Positions 23,880 through 38,300 of a stretch of 64,000 bases of DNA are shown here, in pieces. The notes under the pieces were generated by a model. That model was not told the DNA's origin and did no database searches. It saw only the letters and a list, made by a program, of their open reading frames with translations. The translations under genes and the position numbers were made by a program. Source of the DNA: Ascaris suum (lineage: Eukaryota > Nematoda > Chromadorea > Rhabditida > Ascarididae); the NCBI GenBank assembly GCA_013433145.1, contig CM024171.1:1715001-1779000 (forward strand), read 5' to 3'. The first letter of the stretch is position 1. Every line of letters starts with the position of its first letter.

Positions 23880-26480
23880 TCGATGAGACAATAAAGCTCA
23901 TTTATTAAATGGATTTTTTGCTCTCACTTAAAAGATTTACAAATCATCGCATTCGGATTTTTTAAACACAATTACGAATCAACGCATAGGCGCAAAAAAA
24001 AAAATGTATGGCACTAATCTATGAATTGACAATAGCCTATAAAATGCGATGACTCATTGGCTGTAGTAGTGGCGCTCTGTGTTGTCTCTTGTGAAGAAAT
24101 CGCATTTCATTTTTAAATTAATTCATTTTCACTAGTCAATATTGAAGTACCAGCATTCAATATTAATATTTAAATACCATTTCGTAATTCAAAATATTTT
24201 ATTAATTTCTGCGGAACTAAAATTTTCACACGAAGTTTTAATAGCACAGTTTAAAAAAGAGCAATTTTTTTTTTTTTTTTTTGAGGAACGTTATGGAATC
24301 TATTGTCGTTAGAGACCTTTAAAGAGTGAAGTTTTTCATTCTTTCTTTTCCGGCGGAAGTAGTACACAAAATCGGCTCTATACTCTTCCAATGTAACCTT
24401 AACGAATATCGTACTCATGTTTGTTTTTCAAAGATGATTTTGCAAAGTTATTGTGCAAAATCGCACTAAAACAATTCGTATCGCCGTATGTACGTATGTC
24501 TGTGCATGTCTGCATGTGTCTGTGTGGCTAATTTATACATAAGAAATCTAAATGTGAACTCAACAACCAACTAAAAGTGGAACTGAAATTTTACTCCCAA
24601 TTTCGAGTAAAATTCTCATCATTTCACTTAATTTTTCTCCAATTTTACGCAAAAATTTACATATATTAAGTAAAATATTTTAAATAAAACGAATGCTCAA
24701 TTTCTTATGAAATTTGACATATATGATGTTTAATATATGATAATTTTCTGTAATTTATTTCACGCTGATGCAAAAATTGACAAATATTCAACGAAGTCAT
24801 AAACAACTTAAAAATGCTCAAAAAATTGCATCGAATAATTGCATTTCTTTAAAATTTTGCAACATTTAGGCTACAGAAAAAAAGAAAACAAGTCTTTGTA
24901 AACGTTTCAAAGGGATAGTTGGATAGTTTTAAAAAAATGAACGGATTATTTTGTTTGCCTATTTATTTCCTTGTAACACGTGATAATGTTTAGCAGGAAT
25001 GAGTCCAATACTAAAGCCTACAATCGCGCTAGCGTTCATTTGTTTAAATAAAGCGATATTTGAGAAATAATTTCTATATTGCTTTTCTTTTTGAAAATGA
25101 GTTATTCATTTTCGTACTTCATTTCTCAATGATTTGAAAAAAAAAATCGTAATTTTTAAATTCTTATATTTCATTTTTTAATACAGAATTTATGAAATAA
25201 CTGTAGAATTCCAAGACATTTATGCAGAATTCCAAGACAAATATTTCATTTTTTGATGTGATCACTTTGTGTTTAAGATTTTGAAAAATGTATGTCTAAT
25301 AAAATTGCTGCATTTAATTGTATTATTTAAATGCTCTCATCTATCATTTTAATCTTTTCTAAAATTTTCAAATATGTAAATAATGAATTGATTCGTAAAT
25401 GAATTGTAAATAATATGTAAATAATGAATTGTAATATGTAAATGAATTGTAAGCTATGAATATTTGTGATCGTAATCATTGCTATCGCTAACTATATAAA
25501 ATTCACTACAGAAAAACGTTTAATTATGAAGAACCCAAAATTCAATAGTTTTTACTAGATTCTCCTTATGTCGATGTGAATTTAGCTGATTTATGATCAA
25601 TGAAATTTTAGCAACGATATTGAAGTGTTTACTATATAAGAGAAATTCTTATAAAATAAACAATTCTTTTTTTTAAATGAAATTTGCGAGTAATAAATTA
25701 CCCACCAAATAATTGCAAGTGTTATGCAAATTGAAAAAAAAATTCTGCCCTAATTAGCTTTTATCCTCTTTTGTTGATTTTTTATTTCCTTGTTGTACTG
25801 TGTGGCAAAGCTATGCTATGAATGCATGTATGTGTCTGTGCGGTTTCGATCTACAGGATAGTCAACTCATCGAAGTTAAGGTTGCATTTAGTTGGTATAA
25901 TATGTACCATAATATATTCTCTTGTACCAACTTTCGAATGATCCAACAGCATAGAAAGATATTGCAGAAACGTTGCGGAATCCTAGAAATTATTGCCATT
26001 TCCGAACATTTGTGCTCTAGAGTAAATTTGCCCTTTTAGAGAAAAGGAATCTTTCATGGGTAATTTTCATAAACAAACAAATCAGACGTAAGTAATATTT
26101 GTAAATTATTACTCAAATTTTCCAATTTCTAGCAAATTCATGAACCTAGTTGATCGAATGAATAAAAGTCGAAAGCATCTCTCATGAAATTTCCACTTGC
26201 TCAACGCATATTTAGATTAGAAAGCAGATTGATAATGTGACAGTGCTTCACTAAGTGTTGTCGGATTCGTCCATATTTACCTTAGGTCAGAGTGTAAAAT
26301 CATATGCGTATTTCAGCAGCATTGCTTTGACTGGTCATTTGTTTCTAGTTGTTAAATCGGTCGAATAAATTAATTGCTCTTATAATATTTACAATAGACA
26401 GTTAGCAAGAGTGAATCTTTCTGATCTTATAAATTATAATTTTTCTTGGTGCTAATTTCATATTGCTTTTAAAAATTTCA
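23880..26480. other. AT-rich DNA, no gene recognised
   Basis: Holds TG-rich variants at 24490-24530 and 25815-25850 of a motif seen elsewhere, and a short tandem array at 25374-25452. No supported gene. Confidence 0.4.
25374..25452. repeat. Short tandem repeat, TGTAAATAATGAATTG-type unit
   Basis: Three to four imperfect copies of a 15-20-base unit based on TGTAAATAATGAATTG. Confidence 0.7.
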
Positions 26481-26490
26481 ATTTTACCAG

Positions 26491-26618
26491 GTACACTTAT
26501 AAATGAACTATTAAGTTATGCGACCTTAGGCAGCACAGCATTAAAACAAATGAATTGGCAAGGTTTGGCAGAAGAGTTAGCAAACCACACGTTCGGGTAT
26601 TTCACTACGTTCAGCTGA
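26491..26618 (+). CDS. Candidate terminal exon, unknown protein
   Basis: The acceptor ATTTTACCAG precedes a phase-1 block reading TLINELLSYATLGSTALKQM then NWQGLAEELANHTFGYFTTF and S, ending at TGA. Its 41 residues have ordinary amphipathic composition, unlike the AT-rich surroundings. The family is not recognised and no upstream partner exon was identified with confidence. Confidence 0.3.
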
Positions 26619-26619
26619 C

Positions 26620-27640
26620 CAACCGCTCCCATAAATTACTAGTAAAAAATATACAGAATATCACATTCACATCACATTCACATCTTAACTGACTTCGCTG
26701 CCAAAGATTTATTTTCCTTTACTCTTGTCGATGAAAAATGCATGGAAATTTATTTTCTTTCTTTAACCGCTCATACTTCTTTGTGAAATTTATGGATTAA
26801 CCTCGAAGCCATTCTCTGGAAGCTATAGGATCACCCTATAGTGTGTATTCTATTGTGATTATGAGATTTCTTGTCTTTGCTTCGACAGCTCTTAAGGTGA
26901 AATTACCTGACAGATATATAGACGCACAAATATATTGGGTAGAAAGTTGTTGCCGTAAGGATTGTTTTGTACAACAAGTTTGCGAATGCTCACAAAATTA
27001 GAAATGTTAGTGAAAAAACGATGACATTGTTGTAGTGACGTTGCGATTATAATCTATAGGAGTGTACTGAAATAAACAGCTACTAAATTGAAGATAAAGT
27101 CTATCCAACAACGATAGTCAAGCCACAAGAAATAATTCAAAGCTGAATTATTTCACTCTCGGCGCCAGCATTAATTATTTGTGATGGATTTTAACCGTAG
27201 AAAGCGACTAGCGATTTCATTTCTCGAAGTGTCGGCACTTTCGAAAAATCTATCGAAGGAAGACGATGAGAGAATTCCAACGATAGATCCTTTACATCAC
27301 CAGGGATACGAGCTGAAATATCGAAGGTTCGCCGAAAGGTTTCAATTCTTTGTTAAATATTTTGGAGTATAATAAATTAGAGTACGTTCTCGAATTTAAT
27401 CACAGTTATAAAGCAGATTATCCGATAAAAAAACCTCTACTAGTCATTTGGAATGTTTTGGTTTACATTTTAAAAAAGCAAAAATTTTTAAAACTCTCGA
27501 AAAAAATTTCAGCTTAAAATATAGTATTAAAATTTCGGAAGCTCTAAAATAAATCAGTAGTATAAAGAGCACTTATGGAATAGGTCTTCATATCGGCTCT
27601 TTTTAGAGGATCCAAAAATCGATAATAGAATGAACATAAT
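26620..27640. other. AT-rich DNA with one weak open frame
   Basis: An open frame at 27184-27372 starts MDFNRRKRLAISFLEVSALS and ends FAERFQFFVKYFGV. It has plausible codon use but no visible splice context or known domain. Otherwise nothing is recognised. Confidence 0.3.
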
Positions 27641-27646
27641 AATATA

Positions 27647-29325
<1,679 letters not shown>

Positions 29326-29669
29326 GGTCCATATATAAATAAAAGCTACGATTGACATAACTATCCAAGATCCCTGTGTTGCTAGTGTTGATATTATTTA
29401 TTGCGATGCGGAGTACGAACATAATAATGCTCGCAAATACTCGACAAAAAATTAAAGGAGTGACATATGAAAGTAAAGGGAGTGACTGTTTCGTGATTTA
29501 TGAATGAATTTCACGAAGCTTTCAGATTTTAAAAAATTCTACAAGCAAGAAAGGCACGGAGTATTGCATTGAGAATTTCGAAATTCCTGAGAAAATGGAC
29601 GAAACTTCTAATCGAAAGAAAATGAAGAATCGATGCAGTGATAAACGATATGGACATGTGTTTGTGTGT

Positions 29670-29698
29670 GAGAGAGAGAAAGAGAAAGAGAAAGAGAA

Positions 29699-29749
<51 letters not shown>

Positions 29750-30043
29750 GAAAGAGAAAGAGAAAGAGAAAGAGAAAGAGAAAGAGAAAGAGAAAGAGAA
29801 AGAGAAAGAGAAAGAGAAAGAGAAAGAGAAAGAGAAAGAGAAAGAGAAAGAGAAAGAGAAAGAGAAAGAGAAAGAGAAAGAGAAAGAGAAAGAGAAAGAG
29901 AAAGAGAAAGAGAAAGAGAAAGAGAAAGAGAAAGAGAAAGAGAAAAAGAGAAAGAGAAAGAGAAAGAGAAAGAGAAAGAGAAAAGAGAAAGAGAAAGAGA
30001 AAGAGAAAGAGAAAGAGAAAGAGAAAGAGAAAGAGAAAGAGAA

Positions 30044-30086
<43 letters not shown>

Positions 30087-30323
30087 GAAAGAGAAAGAGA
30101 AAGAGAAAGAGAAAGAGAAAGAGAAAGAGAAAAGAGAAAGAGAAAGAGAAAGAGAAAGAGAAAGAGAAAGAGAAAGAGAAAGAGAAAGAGAAAGAGAAAG
30201 AGAAAGAGAAAGAGAAAGAAAAGAGAAAAGAGAAAGAGAGAGAGAAAGAGAAAGAGAAAGAGAAAAGAGAGAGAAAGAAAAAGAGAAAAAGAAAAAGAAA
30301 GAGAAAGAAAACGAGAAAGAGAG
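29670..30323. repeat. (GAGAAA)n satellite-like array, about 650 bp
   Basis: About 105 copies of a GAGAAA hexamer, all purine on the plus strand. Occasional indels (near 29727, 29945, 29981, 30064, 30130 and 30219) shift the phase. The unit contains no stop triplet in any of the six frames (plus Glu-Lys, Arg-Lys, Glu-Arg; minus Phe-Leu, Phe-Ser, Ser-Leu), so it appears as long open frames on both strands. A homopurine tract of this length can form triplex DNA. Confidence 0.98.
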
Positions 30324-30324
30324 C

Positions 30325-31630
30325 TATGATGTGCGTGAGTGAACATAAGTTTATTTCTTTCATCTTTGATGATTTTTAATTCGTATCACACCGTTGCGTT
30401 GATTTAGATAAATATGCCACTTCTATCGTTGTGTGTATTCATCATTATTTTTCTCATATACTTTAGAGCAATCTCTATCGAAATATTTCATTGCGTCGAT
30501 TTAACAGTATTTTCTTTCGCTCGCTAATTTCATTCTTTATACTTTATAAGTAATTCATTATTGCAAGTTTTTTTGTTAGAATTTTGCGGATAATTCCTTA
30601 TTTTAAATTTTTTTCCTGAATTTTTTTTACTGTAATTCATCGTAATTAATTGTAATTTCAAGGTAAATTCGATATTTAAGAAAATATTAGTATAGAGTTA
30701 AAATTCTTATTTACGTGGAATGATTATTCGAGCGTTAACTTATTTAATAGGTGACTTCACTGTTGTCGGACCGTTAGAGAATTTTTTTTTAAACGATTAT
30801 AAATATTGCTCTCTCATAACAACACTAATTGATATTTACATTTAATGCTGTATATGACGCTTAAATTACCATTTTGATTTTTATGTAAAAAATTAGCTTA
30901 ATTAAATTGATGATATGAATTTCATAAGCTTTAAAAAATTATTCCTGAAATATGGCAATACTTTCATACGATCAACTTTTCAATTTTTCATTAATTTTCA
31001 TCGAATATTTATGCCGTGGTGAAAACCTACAATCGATGTAAATGACGTCTATGATAGAAACATTTAAATAATGTGTTCCTTGATTAAATCACCTTACTAA
31101 GCTTTTACTGCTACGTTAGGATCCTACGTTCGTCAATTCACTCCATGATTTGGATTTTTGGGCGACTGAAGCAAAAGCTATGAAACTTGTTGTCTATGAT
31201 CTACGCTATGGGCTCATCTCCAATAAAAAAAAACCTTCCAAATGATCTATCAATCCCGAAAATATTTGCATAAAATTTCACGATGTCCCAAAAATAGCGT
31301 AGATTTTCAGCATATCACGTATTCAGTTTCGATCGATCGGATCATAAAAGTACTGCTTCTCTCGTGGCTTCGTAGGAAAAGTGTAATAAGCTACAGTAAA
31401 AGATGATGCACATTTTATTATTTTTTATCATTTCATACAATTATTTACTATGGTGCGCGAAATTTGCATAGGCGCATATTGTTGGCGCGTCTTGCTGCTT
31501 AGCGCGTTTTCCCACTTGTTTACTGACTTATGCGCCATCGAAATACGGTCAAAATATTGCGTAGAAAATTTTTGAATGACTTCATTTCGTCGTATTGATT
31601 TGATAATTTAAATACGAAAAAAAAGTAAAC
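30325..31630. other. AT-rich DNA, no gene recognised
   Basis: No exon-like block, RNA gene or repeat recognised. Confidence 0.4.
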
Positions 31631-31669
31631 AATTTCAGCGTTTCTTTTTTTTTGTGGCATATACTAAGA

Positions 31670-32921
31670 ATGGAAACGATTGGATCAATGAAGAGTTCCT
31701 CTTCTCCGTCTTCCATCACGATCTTCGATTCATTTCGACACTCCTCCATCGAGGAAATGCTCTCCGAGTTGAATTTCTTAGTGGACGAATCGGAAATACG
31801 GCCTTTAACACCACCACGCTCACCTGTTGAACACCTTGCCGAATCGAGTGATGCACAATGTTGCGAGAATGATTTTGTTAAGGTAAGATATTACACTCGA
31901 AAATCTTTACTTTTTCTTCATCTAATTTGTTTTTGCTGAATCTAAATCAGATATAATTGAATTGGATAGTGAAAATAATGTTTTTAATGAATTTTTTCCT
32001 CCTCATAAAGGGAAATTTTTCGAAAAATATAATCAAAATTTACTAATCCATTATTGATTTTTCAGAGCACTTCGAATAGCTCCGAAACTGTTACGATAAT
32101 ATACTTCTGAAAGAAATTTTCAGCACTTTAGTCGGAAATGATGTTTTAATTTAAAAAAAAAAAGATTTTCCACAATTATTGAATATTCACAACGATGCGA
32201 TCCATAATATAATCATTGAGTAATCAGCTAAGGATAATTTCGAGCATTTAAATAAACTAATTAATGAAGTTCAAGTTTGCAAAAAATATATGAGCATTCC
32301 TGGCAGCCGATTCAAATTTTTTCCTCGAATATTTGTACATTAGACACTGTTGAAACAAGAGATCAGAGCATAGAGAAATAGAGAATTTTTGCACTCTTAT
32401 CATGCTTATCGCTTTTGGTATCGTCGAAACAATCAATGCTATAGAATTGCAAGCAACGTCATATGTACATCAAGATATCATTCGGCATAATTATCGTTTT
32501 TTTTTCGATGTATCACCTCACATTGAAATCTATAGAGTACACCTCAAAAATTGGAAGTTATTAGCAATTACTTTAGATAACATTATGTAATCAGTTAGTT
32601 CATGAGAACAACGTATTTTTATTTTTTATATTATTGAACAACGATATTTCATCATAAAATTTTTTCTCAAAATCATTATTTTTTGCAAATAAGTATAATT
32701 AAGTTGGAAAATAAAATAAACTTTCTTTCAAAATTTTTCAACTTCAAAAGTGATAATTTCAGGAAATAAATAAAGCGTTGCATTATCTTTATGAAGATTC
32801 TGTACAAAACAATCGTGGACGATATAAGAAAGCAATGGCACATTTAAATGATTTGTTATGTTTATATAATGCGCAAATTACTCCAGAAAGACATTCATCA
32901 ATTAGCAATAATTCATTATGA
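31670..32921 (+). CDS. Unknown two-exon gene, about 123 residues
   Basis: Exon 1 (31670-31882) starts with ATG shortly after an acceptor-like AATTTCAG and encodes METIGSMKSSSSPSSITIFD, then SFRHSSIEEMLSELNFLVDE, then SEIRPLTPPRSPVEHLAESS, ending CENDFVK. A consensus donor (AAGGTAAGA) follows, in phase 0. Exon 2 (32763-32921) follows AATTTCAG with EINKALHYLYEDSVQNNRGR, then YKKAMAHLNDLLCLYNAQIT and a stop. The N-terminal part is Ser-rich, with a TPPRSP stretch that could be a proline-directed phosphorylation site. The C-terminal part looks helical. I see no signal peptide or membrane segment, and the family is not recognised. The AATTTCAG just before the ATG could be a spliced-leader acceptor. 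Two further phase-0 acceptors give alternative ends. Confidence 0.5.
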
Positions 32922-33251
32922 TCGAATCATCGAACTATATGAAGTGCTCTTCGATTTTCATCATCTTAAATATGTCTCTATATTATTGTACATACGCATC
33001 TTTGATGTGTTATATACAGAGTGTTATTGCGATATATCCATTCAATGAACACTTCACTTTACACTCCGTAATGTTTGAATTAAAAAAAAATTTTTTTTCA
33101 ATGTTTTCAATCACATTCCAAAATAAAAAAAAATTGCAAAGGATATTTTTATTTTCTTGAAAATATTTTCATAATAAACATAGCTGTTGCGATAATATCA
33201 AAAATTTGAAAAGCGATATTCAGCTGATTATTCCTATTATTGTTTTAATAG

Positions 33252-33392
33252 GATGAAAAAAAAAAACTCAAAGATGAGTTATTGATGACACAATATGAAA
33301 ATGAAGAATATTCCTCTCACTGTCGAGAATATTTTCCTCACATATCCCGTAAAGTTCGATACGTGCGACTGGTTCGGCGTCTTCATTCTTGA
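33252..33392 (+). CDS. Candidate alternative 3' exon of the preceding gene
   Basis: After TTTTAATAG a phase-0 frame reads DEKKKLKDELLMTQYENEEY then SSHCREYFPHISRKVRYVRL and VRRLHS, ending at TGA. It is charged, coiled-coil-like at the start and basic at the end. Phase 0 fits directly to exon 1 of the upstream gene (donor at 31882), so it may be an alternative last exon or a separate gene. A smaller phase-0 candidate, STSNSSETVTIIYF then stop, follows an acceptor at 32066. Confidence 0.35.
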   Translation, partial: DEKKKLKDELLMTQYENEEYSSHCREYFPHISRKVRYVRLVRRLHS

Positions 33393-33408
33393 CAGTCAGT
33401 TTTCATCC

Positions 33409-33428
33409 ATCTACCGCTGGCGGTAGAT
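33409..33428. repeat. Perfect 20-bp palindrome
   Basis: ATCTACCGCTGGCGGTAGAT: 9-bp arms around a TG centre, within a GC-richer patch (33330-33560) just past a candidate exon. It could be a hairpin terminator-like element, a binding site, or chance. Confidence 0.6.
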
Positions 33429-33429
33429 A

Positions 33430-35339
33430 GTTTAACAATCCATGGATAACGGTGCTTGCATTTGCCCACACTTCATTCGCTTGCCCGATAAGTCGATCGG
33501 CAGGAAAAGGTATGGTCAGGTTGTTCGACAAATCGGATGTCACTAGACGAACGTGAATAAACCAATGCGGCCACAGCTTATCAATAACGCAAATAAAAAC
33601 GGAATAGCCAAGTTTTATGTATAAATGTGCACATATTCAAATCAACAATGTAATAATAACCGCATATTAAAAACAGATGAATTAATACAAAGAGGGTTAA
33701 ATGGCGAATTGATTTGAATTTGGCTTTGCATCAAAACTATTAAAAATTTCTTTTTGCAATTTTTCGAATTTTTTTGTAAAGTTGCAAAATGCAACTAAAT
33801 TTCATCAATCACTTTTAAATTGGAAAATTTCGAAAGAAAATTAACTGATTTTTTTTTCTTCATAGAAACGAAATGAAATGAGTGAGCAAAATAAACACGA
33901 ATTGTGAAATAAATTTAAAAATTCACAGTAATGAAAATAAAAAACATCTACTCAACAAATTTACTGTTAAAATTCTCTTTGAATTTCAACACTTAGAAGA
34001 AATTTCATCTCCACTCAGAGAGATCATTTTTGGTTACATTAAAAAAAAAATCCGATAACTGACATGATGATTAATTTAATGATATTCAATGATATCATAT
34101 GTGTTATTAATCGTAGTTGTATTAATGAAATGCTTTATTTAGCTATGACAATGAAAGAAAGCACCACAACTTTCTCAAATGAATTTAGCACTAAAAATTA
34201 ATTGCTCAAATACAGTTTTATTACTTATCGAATACTTTGGAGTAGGTATAAAGTAGCTGTTCGTTTATATTTAATGAACAAAAGCAAAAAAATAGATTCG
34301 TAAATAAACCATTAAGTAAACAAGTTGTTAACTATTTAAGTTTGATTTTAGCGCATGTGCTGAAAAATTTCCACTGGAAGATGTTTTGGTAAATTTCACT
34401 ATTTGCTGCCGATAATATCCTAAAGAACTATTGATCTATCCGTTGAGAATTTTTTCATTTGAGCATAGATTTCAATTATTGCTTTATTAAATTTTTTTTG
34501 TACTTCCAAAAAAATTCAAAAAAAAAAAACTCACCGCATTTATCATTGCTGCAAAATAATAGGGATCGTTGAATAAATATGCAAGCGAAAGTTTTTAGTT
34601 GATGATTTAATGGCAAGCAATACGTTTCATTTTGTTCTATTTACGTAAACGTCAAATAAGTTTAACTTCATGATTAACCCAAGGATAAACTTATAAGCTC
34701 TGAAATCTTTAGAAGAGCCTTTCCACCTTCTCGCCGCAGCTGGAGTTGTAAACATCTACTTAACTCCTCCTCGACGATAAAATATAGTATTGTTTTTGTT
34801 ATATGAACTGTATCAGTTTTAGTTTGAGTTTCATTTAATTCCTTATTCAAAAGTAACAAAATTTTTCCTACTCTTAATTACTTTATTCAGGTGGATTGAG
34901 TTTGGGTTTTATTATATTAGCATCGTGCATGAAATTTTTGAGCAAAAATTCTAGTCGATATCTTCTCAAATTGAAGTAGAAATTAGAGCTGTTTTATGCA
35001 CAATTTAATCATATTGATTTAAGTGGCGATCTCTTGCGAAAAATTTTTCCTTTCTTCACTCAACATTCTATTTCAAAAAAAAAAAAAAAAAAAAAAAACT
35101 CTTATTAATATGAGACATATTTAAGATTCGAACAATTGAGTGCAAATCGATTCATTAAAGTTGAACATAGAGTAGAAATGAAGAATATCATTTCTTCATC
35201 GCCGATTTGCTTCATAAATAAATTGACAAAATATAAAACAAAAAAAAAAATTAATTATTACTTCATTGATCGACGATCAGCGCAATTTATTTGTGGCTTA
35301 AACAGCCGGCGCTCGACGTACCAATTCGTTGCGCTAGCA
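33430..35339. other. AT-rich intergenic DNA
   Basis: No gene supported. A minus-strand open block around 34630-34860 has two overlapping plausible frames and cannot be resolved. A 24-base A-run lies near 35076-35098. Confidence 0.4.
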
Positions 35340-38300
35340 ATGTTAATCCTCATAACGTTACTGCACAATCTTCCAACATTATTGTTCGCTCAGGTATATT
35401 GACTAATACAAATTTATGTGGGGAAAAGTTTTTTTTTTTCATTTTTGAAAATTTTATGACTACTTATTATTTTTATGGTGCCAATTTATTTGCATATTTA
35501 TTTATGCTTTTCATGTTTGTTTTTCTCGTAAAAATTTTTTGTGTGGTGATAATGAGTTCATATTAATCAGTTGAATGATTTCGCAGTAACAAACGAAACA
35601 ACGCAAGCTTGTTTGATTTAGATCGGGAATGTTATCAACACAAGACTGAAATCCTCTTTCATAAATTTGTTTTGCTAAAACGTATCACATATGTCTATGC
35701 CTGTGTACGTCGGTATATGTCGACGCATTTGTGTGCCCGGCATTGTCAACTCGGAAACTACCTGTGCTAGAGTCAAAAAATTTGCTAGGTGCATTATACG
35801 AAATTTTTTGCTGGATTAGTCGTGCTCATTTTGGTAAGTATATTTCAGAAAAAGTTATAAATATTTAAATGTGTTAACAATTTCTCACGCATCCTATACC
35901 GCTCAGATTTTTTGCGTAAATGAAAAAAATATCTGCTGGAAAAGATTTACATGAAGTGCTCGATAAAATGAAATGTGAAGCCGATATTCAGCTACGTATT
36001 TAAATTTTCGTTGATAATTTTTGAAACCGGTTGATCAGTGCAGCTTAGATACGAAAGCACATATCGTCTCAGCTAATCTGTGAATTTTTTTTCATTTGTC
36101 TTCGTTACAACCTGCAGTATTTTTTTTGAACAGTTGAATATAGCGAATATGAAGCATACAAAATTACGAGAAATTTAACGCAACAAGTAAAATGCTTTCT
36201 AGTTTAATAACGGATATGATCTATGAACTTATGAAATCATAAATCATCAAATCGTTCAGTCATGAAGGAAAAATTTTAGCAAATTATTTTAATTTATCCC
36301 ATATAAAGTCGCATTACTATGAGAAAAAAATTTTTTTTTTTTTCTTTAAGGTTTTCATAAACAGGAAATGAAAAATCGTGACATGTATGGAAATATTTAG
36401 ATTCCAACAATAATTTAAATATAAGTGGAAACAATACAACTTTATTTCAGTATAGTCCTTTCTTGACAGATGAGGATTTTATTAATGCCACAAAGATTGA
36501 TTTGGACGAACGACTGGATCCGGAAATCACAAAACAAGATCATTTCGAAGGCGATATAAGTTTGTCTAATTTGAATATTTTATTTCTTGTAGATGACTGC
36601 TTCATAACTTCAAATAATTCCGCATATTCTAAGGAAATGGGAATCGATACACATATGAATTTGAGTATATGCCATTGATTCCTTTTTTCCCGCCAAATTA
36701 AGCGTAACTAGTAGTAACCCTTTTAACTAAAATTCTGCTTTTTTCGACAATCTCGCAGAAGTACAAAGGAAAAGGTGATAAGTGATAGCAAATGATGATA
36801 ACGATAAATGTTTGCCGAGAAGATGCGCTAAAATGTTATTCATTTATTACTTAAACTGCATAAAAACGATATTTAATGAAATCATATCTGGACTATGCCC
36901 CTATTAACTAAAAGGTAAGTGGAAGGTAATTGTTTGGTTTCAGTTCTCTTTAATAGATTATTGTTGAGATTAACAGTAAATTAATAACAACACACCTTAA
37001 TTACGAGTCGATGAGTAAGCGGCATATTCGTCGTTTAAGAATTTTTGAGTCTCTAACCCAAGTTTTCCATCCTAATTTCTTAAACTTTGATCAATGGCAG
37101 CAGTTGTTCGTTTTTCTTTTTTCGTCGTTGTTTTCATGGTAATTTATTAGGCGTTCAATGCTGCAATATTATTGATCTCTGAGTTATCGACTTTTTTACG
37201 AATGGGTAATCGAATGGGCGTTCAATGCTGCAATATTATGACTTATCGACTTTACGTTGAATCTTGTTTTTGAAAAGAGTTCTGGTGCTTACTCTTATCC
37301 AGAAATTTTACTCTTATCCTGGAATTTACTACTTATACAGAAGTCTCCTTCAAGGCTTTTATTGCCAAATGGCGAATCGAGTACAACGACTATTGGTGTT
37401 TATATTTTGATCCATTAGCCTTATATGAACATAAATTGCTCCATAAATTTTTTAAAACTGCAATGAGGGGCTTCACTGGGCATAAATAATCCATTGAGGC
37501 GGGATTTTGTCGGAGCCATCGTAGTCGACAATTTCATTCATGAGATGAATTCCAGCTGTGCCTAGGATGCTGATAAAAATGAGACGTATTTCAAAAAGTA
37601 TTTAATTATTATTTGAATGAAATCCTATTTTAGACGGAATTACCTTATTCTGGAGCCTCTGAGTTTAACCTAAACCCCTCTTCCATGTGTGCGTTATACT
37701 CTCGTTTCCCAACAAAGGACATTGTGCATTATTAAAAGTTACCCGCCTCTCTATACTGTTCCATTTTACAGGCTTGTACGGCAAGTCCTGACTGTTAGAG
37801 ATGAGTATAGGCTGACATACTTTATGCTCTGTAAATATGAAAAATCAGGTAGGCAGGATCTGATTAACAAATATAAAAGTTCTAGATATGCGAAATCAAA
37901 TAAGCAAGTGAAGAGCAGCATGAAACGGTGTTTTTTTTTTTTAGCAAACGAGAATCTTCAACCTTTGACCGGCAATGATACTGAGGCATTAAAGAACTCA
38001 GTAAATCTACTAAGCCTTACATGGCCTGATGGAATTGTGCCATATGTTCTCGAAGGACCATATACGTGGAAAGAGTTTGTCTTTTGGAAATTACCATTTT
38101 AATTGTCATTTTCGTCGTTCAATCGATCGAATATTCCAACTAAATGTGCTAAAGAAAATAACCAAAAAAAAAAACTTCCAAGTTTTTTTAGTCCCAATTG
38201 CAAATTCTTACCATATCATAAAGGTTTAATAATATGCGTAGGAGTAAGCTGATAAGTTTAGACGGGTTTTTTTAATTCATTGCGTTGAATTCCAAATGTG

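Noticed and set aside
29522..30363. Four long open frames (230-274 codons) on both strands
   Set aside because: They are the stop-free GAGAAA hexamer repeat read in different frames, with no gene-like flanks.
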